From Bacteroidales bacterium (GTDB lineage Bacteria; Bacteroidota; Bacteroidia; Bacteroidales; JAAUTT01): a stretch of DNA of 14,182 bases. The DNA lies in NCBI GenBank assembly GCA_012031335.1, contig JAAUTT010000029.1:1-14182 (forward strand). Direction: 5' to 3'. The position numbers were made by a program, and so were the translations under genes. How positions within the stretch are numbered: position 1 is the first letter of the stretch; each line of letters opens with the position of its first letter. The notes beneath the pieces are model-generated. The model was not told where the DNA came from, ran no database searches, and saw nothing but the letters and a program-made list of their open reading frames with translations. Below are positions 8,101 to 14,182 of this stretch, one piece after another.

Positions 8101-8250
8101 ATGAAACAATTTCCTTTACTACCATCACTATTGTTTTCAACTTCGTTGATTAGCAATGCTGTGGTACGCTCTAATGTCTTCTTCATTATCAAAGATGGGC
8201 ACCCTCGCGAAGGTACCAACCCTGAAATATGGGAGACCTATCGCGGATAA
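8101..8250 (+). CDS. Small ORF with signal-peptide-like start, possible sulfatase remnant
   Basis: A 49-codon frame from ATG 8101 to TAA 8248-8250. Residues 1-20 (MKQFPLLPSLLFSTSLISNA) look like a short signal peptide. The next residues, VVRSNVFFII-K-D, resemble the first strand of a sulfatase (usually RPNVLFIIVDD), but the second metal-binding Asp is missing and the rest, ending EIWETYRG, does not continue the fold. It could be a remnant of a deleted sulfatase or other secreted enzyme, or a chance ORF. It ends 36 bases before the preferred start of sulfatase 2. I do not assign a function. Confidence 0.3.
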   Translation: MKQFPLLPSLLFSTSLISNAVVRSNVFFIIKDGHPREGTNPEIWETYRG

Positions 8251-8286
8251 AAGGTGAAATACGTAATTTTCCAAAGCCTGTTGAAA

Positions 8287-9720
8287 ATGAAAATAAATAA
8301 TCTGCGATCGTTCGTTTTGTTGGGTTGTGTCGCATCTTCCTTCACGGCTAGTGCACAGCAGAAACCCAACATGGTGCTTTTCATTGCCGACGATGTAAGC
8401 TGGGACGACCTGGGCTGCTACGGCAACAAAAATGTGAAAACCCCGAATATCGACAAACTGGCTGCCCGGGGTATTCGCTTTAATAATTTTTTCCTTACAG
8501 CCAGCTCGAGCAGTCCAAGCCGCAACAGCATTATTACAGGTCGCTATCCGCATAATACCGGCGCTGCCGAGCTGCATTCGGAGCCTCCATTGGATATGGT
8601 TTCTTTTCCCGAACTTCTGAAAAAACAGGGTTATTTTACTGGTCATGCCGGAAAATTCCACATGGGCAATTATGCTTTGCGGGGATTCGATGTTAGTCAC
8701 CAGAAAAACAATGGCGACGGGGGAGAAGATATGTGGCTTCATACCATCCAAAACCGCCCCAAAGACAAACCTTTTATGATGTGGTTTGCAGCCCTGGACG
8801 CTCATCGCGATTGGGGCCCAAATGAATTTTCGGGAACTCATAACCCCGAATCATTAAATCCGCCTGCCTATCTGGTAAATGATAAGGAAACAAGGATCGA
8901 TCTTGGAAAGTACTACGACGAAATTGCAAGGTTCGATCATCATATCGGGTTAATCGTTTCGGAACTCACAAAACAAAATGTACTCGAAAATACCGTGATC
9001 ATCGTTATGGCTGATAACGGCAGGGCTTTTCCGCACAGTAAAACCAGGGTGAACGACCGGGGTATGAAGTCGCCGTTCATAGTTTGCTGGCCCAAGGGCA
9101 TCGGGACAAAACCCAAAGTGAGCAACAGCCTTGTAAGTGCCATCGATATCGCTCCAACTTTACTTGAGTTGGCTAAGGCCGATATCCCTGAAATGATACA
9201 GGGAGTTAGCTTTGCGAAACTGCTGAAAAACCCGGAGAAACCCTTCCGCAACTATGTTTTCGCCGAACACAACTGGCACGATTACGAAGCGCATGAACGC
9301 ATGGTCCGCACCCGAGATTTTCTTTATATTTTGAATTCCCGGCCGGAATTTACAAACCTGGGGCCTGCTGATGCCGTGGGAGGTCCGTCGTTTGCCGGTT
9401 TAAAACTTGCAAAGGAGATTGGGACCATCACCCCGGTTCAGGCCGAAATTTTCCTGTCACCCCGGCCAGCGGAGGAATTGTACCACAATCCATCCGACCC
9501 GGATCAGTTTAAAAACCTGGCCTCCGATCCGGCATATTCCACCAACCTCAGTGATCTTAGAAAAAAATTAAAGGAATGGATGGACATAACTGGAGATGAT
9601 ATTCCTCAGAACCTCACCCGGGACTGGTATTTGAAAGAGCCAGGGTATATTAAAACGGATGCGCACGGGAAATACGGCGAAAATGCCCCGGAACCAAGGA
9701 ATAATGCAGTTAAAAAATAA
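8287..9720 (+). CDS. Secreted serine-type sulfatase, heparan N-sulfatase-like (sulfatase 2)
   Basis: A 477-residue type I sulfatase with an intact frame. The signal peptide is MKINNLRSFVLLGC...ASAQ, probably cleaved after residue 24; the LLGC at 11-14 also resembles a lipobox, so a surface lipoprotein is possible. Catalytic features are D35-D36 (IADDVSWDD), S75-S-P-S-R79 (serine to formylglycine), GKFHMG with K123 and H125, H173 (DAHRDW) and D243-N244 (MADNGRAFPHSKTR). The last motif and the KSPFIVCWP strand resemble the sulfamidase-like S1_8 group, the same broad group as sulfatase 1, but here the catalytic histidine box is present. PAEELYHNPSDP (about 394-405) is the usual C-terminal element. 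The ATG at 8287 is preferred; a GTG at 8254 is in frame but would add 11 residues before a proper signal peptide. It is followed 21 bases later by sulfatase 3. Confidence 0.93.
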   Translation: MKINNLRSFVLLGCVASSFTASAQQKPNMVLFIADDVSWDDLGCYGNKNVKTPNIDKLAARGIRFNNFFLTASSSSPSRNSIITGRYPHNTGAAELHSEPPLDMVSFPELLKKQGYFTGHAGKFHMGNYALRGFDVSHQKNNGDGGEDMWLHTIQNRPKDKPFMMWFAALDAHRDWGPNEFSGTHNPESLNPPAYLVNDKETRIDLGKYYDEIARFDHHIGLIVSELTKQNVLENTVIIVMADNGRAFPHSKTRVNDRGMKSPFIVCWPKGIGTKPKVSNSLVSAIDIAPTLLELAKADIPEMIQGVSFAKLLKNPEKPFRNYVFAEHNWHDYEAHERMVRTRDFLYILNSRPEFTNLGPADAVGGPSFAGLKLAKEIGTITPVQAEIFLSPRPAEELYHNPSDPDQFKNLASDPAYSTNLSDLRKKLKEWMDITGDDIPQNLTRDWYLKEPGYIKTDAHGKYGENAPEPRNNAVKK

Positions 9721-9741
9721 TAACAAAGGAAAGTTTTAGCA

Positions 9742-11501
9742 ATGCGGGTACTGAAAACATTTATAGCTAAATCAAAGTATATTTGCCTGTCCTTTCAGGA
9801 GTGACCCTGGCCGGCAATGTTAACGCTGGTAAAACAACTCCCAACATTGTTCTGATACTGGCCGACGACATGGGTTGGGGCGATGTGGCTGTTAATGGAA
9901 ATACAGTTATAGAAACTCCAGTGCTCAACAAACTTGCTTCACAAAGTTTATCGTTCAGCCAGTTTTATGCTTGTCCGCTTTCCGCACCAACAAGGGCCGA
10001 AATGCTTACAGGCCGGTATTTTTTGCGTACCGGTGTTTCATCGGTTTCACAGGGTTACGAAAACATGAACCCCGACGAGATTACACTGGCCGAGATCCTC
10101 AAAAAACACGGTTATGCTACCGGATGCTTCGGGAAATGGCACAACGGTGCTTATTTCAGGCATCATCCCAACCGCCAGGGTTTTGATGAATTCTTCGGAT
10201 TCCTCATGGGGCACCTCGGATATTATTACGATGCGATCTACCAGCATAACGATGAAGATGTCAGTACCCAGGGTTATTCTACAGATTTCTTTACCGAAAA
10301 GGCAATCGGGTTCATAGAACAGAACAAAGCCAAGCCTTTTTTCTGCTATGTACCTTACAATGTGCCGCATTCGCCATTCCAGGTGCCGGAGAAATATTTC
10401 AGCAAATACAAATCGAAGGGTCTGGATAACGAACTGGCTACAATTTATGGAATGGTTGAGAATATGGACGAAAATATCGGTCTCATTCTCAACAAACTGG
10501 AGCAATTGGATCTTAGAGAAAATACAATAGTGATTTTTCTGTCGGATAATGGGCCGAACACCTGGCGTTACAACGGTAACATGAAAGGGAAAAAGGGTTC
10601 GGTTGACGAAGGAGGCATCAGGGTACCGTTTTATATTTCCTGGCCGGGGAAAATACAGGCAGGCACTTCCGGTCAACTGGCCCAAACGATAGATATCATG
10701 CCAACTCTGCTGACGCTTTGCAAAATCGGCGACAAACCTCTGTTGCCAATGGATGGAAAGGATCTCAGCAAGGCTATCCTGAAAAAGTCTGATCCCCAGG
10801 AAAGGTATATTTTTTCGCGCCAGGGACATTATCCGTTGCAGAAGTGCGCGGGTTCTGTGAGAAATACAAGGTACAGGCTGGTGGTCTCCTCTAAAGACAC
10901 ATTGCTGTTCGATCTGATAAACGACCCGGCTCAAACCAAGGATATATCGCAAAACCAGTCTGAGATTCGAAAGTCGCTTGCCCTGGCTTATCTTAAATGG
11001 GAGAAGGAGATGGTAGGTGGTTATAAGCCTTTCACCACCATTGAAGCTGGTTTCAGCGAAGAGGAAAAAATAACCTTGCCGGTGCAGGATGCAATTCTTT
11101 CGGGGAAAGTGAAATATTCGAGCATTCACCCAAACCAGTCTCACACCGAAAACTGGGTTCAGAATGGAGATTCGCTATACTGGAATTTAAAAATGGTTCA
11201 AAAAGGGAATTATAAGGTTGAAATTCAGTATGGCTGCGATGACAATAACCGCGGAAGCAAATTTATTTTCCGAAGCAGCGGTGGTAAAGTACAGTTTAGT
11301 TTCGACAGGGTTTTTGAATCGGTTATACTTCCCAACCGCGATTATGTGGAACGGTCCGAATCGGTGGAACGCACCTGGAACTGGATGGATGCAGGAAACG
11401 TTTCCATTGGCAAAGGTGCGGAAACACTTGTACTGAAATTAGTAGAAAGAAAATCGGGCGATGCCGGTTTAATCAAAGCAATTCGCTTAACCAAAATATA
11501 G
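9742..11501 (+). CDS. Secreted serine-type sulfatase with C-terminal beta-rich domain (sulfatase 3; signal peptide frameshifted)
   Basis: A type I (arylsulfatase A-like) sulfatase. Numbered on the restored 586-residue protein: D42-D43 (LADDMGWGD), S81-A-P-T-R85 (serine to formylglycine), GKWHNG with K132 and H134, H210 (NVPHSPF) and D269-N270 (LSDNGPN). Only the distal start TTG 9783 is open in the main frame and lacks a signal peptide. The ATG at 9742, preceded by AAAGGAAAG, gives MRVLKTFIAKSKYI in another frame; restoring one T in the run 9782-9784 joins it to LPVLSGVTLAGNVNA, a normal signal peptide. I therefore place the start at 9742 with a one-base deletion. Residues after about 430 form an extra 150-residue beta-rich region ending GLIKAIRLTKI, resembling carbohydrate-binding-like sandwiches attached to glycan enzymes. 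It is 21 bases after sulfatase 2 and 4 bases before the rhamnosidase: one operon. Confidence 0.92.
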
Positions 11502-11505
11502 AATT

Positions 11506-14182
11506 ATGTTATTGAAACGACTAATATTTACAATTACACTGGTGTTTTCGGGATCGATTGCCTTCGCCGGAATCACCCCAGCCAGACTCACCTGTGAGTA
11601 TTTGCAGAACCCTTCGGTAGTGGATGTAAAACAGCCCCGCCTGGCCTGGGTCAATACTGCCGATGCTGATGAACGCGGGCAATTTCAGACTGCCTGGCAA
11701 ATCCGGGTGGCAACCACTGAAGCCGCACTGGAAAATCCTGATCTGTGGGACAGCCAGAAAGTTGAAGGAGACCAGAATAACAGGGTGGTGTACAAGGGAA
11801 AACCTTTAGTGTCGCGCATGGACTGCTGGTGGCAGGTGCGTGTTTGGGATAACAAAGGCAAAGTTTCTGCCTGGAGCAAGCCTGCTTACTGGCGGATGGG
11901 AATTCTGAATCCTGAAGAGTGGAAAGCTCAGTGGATTGGAGCTCCCTGGGAAGGAGAGGAGCATTTTAAACGTCCCGATTTTCCCGGACAAAAATTCGAC
12001 GACTTTGGTCCCGCGGCTCCCATGCTGCGTAAAAAATTCAAAGTTGAAAAGCAAATAAAAAAAGCAGTGGCATTTGTCACAGGTCTGGGATATTTTGAAT
12101 TTTATGTAAATGGCAAAAAAGCAGGTGACGATGTATTGGTCCCCAACATCACCAACTACTCCAAAAGACCGAAACTGGGGGAAATGCTGATTAACGTGGA
12201 GGATAATTTCAGTGGGTACAAGGTGATGTATCTCGCTTATGATGTTACTTCCATGCTCTCGTCTGGTGAAAATGCTATAGGTGCGTTGTTGGGCAACGGC
12301 TTTTATAATCCGCGCATGTTCTGGTGCGAAGGGTACGGAACCACCCGATTCCTGGGTCAGCTTCATATTACTTACACAGATGGCTCCGAAGAGGTGATTG
12401 CAAGCGACGAAAGCTGGAAGGCTGCCAAAAGCCCCATCCTCAAAACATGGTGTACTATGGCGAAACCTACGATGCACGTCTGGAACAACCCGACTGGTGC
12501 AAAGCTTCGTTTGACGATGCACAGTGGGGAAAAGTTGCGATTAGGAAAGCTCCCTTTGGAAGATTAACGGCTCAGACTTCGCCTTCGGACAAGGTAATGG
12601 AACAGTTAAAACCTGTAAAAATCGAAAAGCTCTCCAATGGAAACTATTTTGTCGGTTTTGGCAAAGAAATCTCCGGTTGGGTAAGACTTATAAATGTTTC
12701 GGCACCTGCCGGACATAAAATTGATATCTCTTTTAACGCAAACCTCTATTCGGGCGATAATGCCTATATTTTTAAGGGGGAAGGTTCCGAGAACTATGCA
12801 CCTCGTTTCAACTGGTTTGTGTTCAGTGGTGTGGAAATCAAGAACTGGTATGGAGAGCTGAAGCCTGAAAACATCATTGCCGAATCGGTTTATACCGAAG
12901 TGCCGGTGACATCGGTATTTGAGACTTCCAATCCCATGTTTAACCGCATCAACGAGATATGGAGAACCAGTCAGCAGGATAATATGCACGGTGCCATTGC
13001 CAGCGATTGTCCGCATCGCGAACGCAACGGCTACACCGGCGATGGTCAGGTTGCCTGCATTACTGTGATGCACAATTTCGATGCCCGTGCTTTTTATCAG
13101 AAATGGATTGCCGATATGCTCGAAGCTTCCGACGCAACTACCGGATATGTTCCCAACGGAGCTCCTGGCAACCTGGTTGTGGTGGTGGCGTGGCTTGGGG
13201 GGCAGCTATCTGCATTATGCCATGGGAATTTTACCAGCATTATGGTTCAAAGGATATGCTGGAAGATAACTTCGAAGGAATGCAAGGCTACATCCGCTAC
13301 ATGCAAACCTGGGTCGATCAAGAGGGTATTATGTTTTCAAAACGCACCGGTAACGATGGCAAAATTCTGAAATGGTATAACCTGGGCGACTGGGTAACTC
13401 CCGGTAACCTGCCACCGGATGAGATGGTGCATACATTTTATTTCTGGCGTTGCGCCGATATTGCTGCCCAAACATCCAAAGTGCTGGGCAAAAATACCGA
13501 AGCTCAGCAATATGCCGATCTGGCCGAAAAAACAAAACAGGCTTTCTTTAAACGATTTTACGACGAAACATCTGGTTCCTATGGCAAGGCCGGAGGTAAT
13601 ATTTTTGCCTTACGGATGGGAGTTCCTGCCAATCAGTACCAGCGGGTAATTGCAGCTTTGAAAAAAGATATTGCCGAAAATAAAGGTCACCTCGATACCG
13701 GTATTTTTGGAACCCAGTTCTTTTTCGAAGTGTTGACCGAAAACGGCTTGCACGAGTTGGCTTACGAAGCGATGAACAAACGCGACGAACCCTCTTACGG
13801 ACATTGGCTGGAACTCGGTTCAACAACACACGTGAACAGTGGAGCGAAGAAGGATCGCATAATCACCCCATGTTTGGCGGCGGACTGGTATGGTATTACC
13901 GCAAGCTGGCCGGGATGAACGTCGACCAGGAAGCCCCTGGCTACAAAAACATCATCTTCCGCCCGCAGCCTGTGGGCGATCTCACACATGTAAAATACTT
14001 CAACAATACTGCTAATGGCGAAGCGGGTATCTTCTGGAAAAAGGATCCTGACCGGTTCTTTATGCAGGTAACCGTGCCGGTCGGAAGTACGGCTACCGTA
14101 TATATCCCTTCTGGGGAAAGGGGAAAGTAACCGAAAGCGGAAAAGCAGCACGTTCTTCAAAATATATTGAGTTTGTGAAAGA
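11506..14182 (+). CDS. GH78 alpha-L-rhamnosidase, secreted (four frameshifts; runs off the right edge)
   Basis: A glycoside hydrolase of family 78, which removes terminal alpha-L-rhamnose by inversion. In order: a signal peptide (1-21, ending AFA); an Ig-like N-terminal domain (ITPARLTCEYLQNP, to about 130); the rhamnosidase N domain (APMLRKKF, TGLGYFEFYVNGKKAGDDVL); a concanavalin-like domain (GKEISGWVRL); the (alpha/alpha)6 catalytic domain with DCPHRERNGYTGD at 13005-13043, carrying the general-acid Glu; and a C-terminal beta-sandwich (APGYKNIIFRPQP). Four single bases are missing: an A in 12442-12445, one near 13165 (APWQPGCGG expected), one near 13822-13831 (STTTREQW) and one G near 14113-14123 (SGERGKVTESGK). 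Frames are 11506 to about 12445, to 13165, to 13826, to 14120, then to the edge. At least 893 residues when restored. It starts 4 bases after sulfatase 3. Confidence 0.92.

Noticed and set aside
8254..8286. GTG start at 8254 for sulfatase 2
   Set aside because: The ATG at 8287 begins a well-formed signal peptide; the extra 11 residues are not needed.
8137..8841. Minus-strand open frame of 234 codons opposite sulfatase 2
   Set aside because: Shadow of the conserved sulfatase gene and of the small ORF before it; no recognisable domain.
10047..11144. Long minus-strand open frame of 365 codons opposite sulfatase 3
   Set aside because: It is the antisense shadow of a clear sulfatase; the translation shows no family motifs and is rich in unusual residue runs.
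1..14182. CRISPR array, tRNA, rRNA, insertion sequence or prophage genes
   Set aside because: No regularly spaced repeats, cloverleaf sequence, transposase or integrase motifs were seen on either strand.

Overview
The window looks like a chromosomal piece of an anaerobic, glycan-degrading Bacteroidota bacterium, probably Bacteroidales or Marinilabiliales-like. This is inferred from the gene content (a secreted sulfatase/rhamnosidase cluster of polysaccharide-utilisation type), from start codons without clear Shine-Dalgarno sequences, and from all three sulfatases being the serine type, which needs the oxygen-independent radical-SAM maturase. The taxonomic call is an inference; no rRNA or other marker gene is present.

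Layout. Positions 74-652 (+) encode a stand-alone dihydrofolate-reductase-like (RibD C-terminal) protein. Convergent to it, a minus-strand operon runs right to left: hypC (4094-3849), hypD (3830-2745), hypE (2742-1712) and a sigma-54 AAA+ activator (1697-696). Gaps are 18, 2 and 14 bases. HypC, HypD and HypE build the Fe(CN)2CO group of [NiFe] hydrogenases; the activator is a candidate regulator of hydrogenase genes. Positions 4095-4553 are AT-rich with no gene. Positions 4554-4682 hold only the C-terminal tail of a sugar-phosphate isomerase/epimerase (TIM barrel).

From 4686 to the right edge everything is on the plus strand: sulfatase 1 (4686-6273), a DUF1593/Sde182-type nucleoside-hydrolase-like protein (6390-7762), about 500 bases of mostly non-coding DNA with possible gene debris, sulfatase 2 (8287-9720), sulfatase 3 (9742-11501) and a GH78 alpha-L-rhamnosidase (11506 to beyond 14182). 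All have export signals. Together they fit removal of sulfate esters and rhamnose from a sulfated, rhamnose-containing polysaccharide (ulvan-like glycans are one possibility), but no SusC/SusD, lyase or regulator is in view, so the substrate is not proven.

The main anomaly is nine single-base frameshifts in five genes: hypE 1, sulfatase 1 1, DUF1593 2, sulfatase 3 1 (inside the signal peptide), GH78 4. In every case the reading frame after the shift still encodes well-conserved protein, and most shifts lie in or beside short homopolymers or repeats. This points to base-level sequencing or assembly error, or less likely to very recent decay. Protein products below are described after mentally restoring the frame. 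The best candidates for new biology are the activator with altered nucleotide-sensing residues plus a cysteine cluster, and the DUF1593 protein embedded among serine-type sulfatases.
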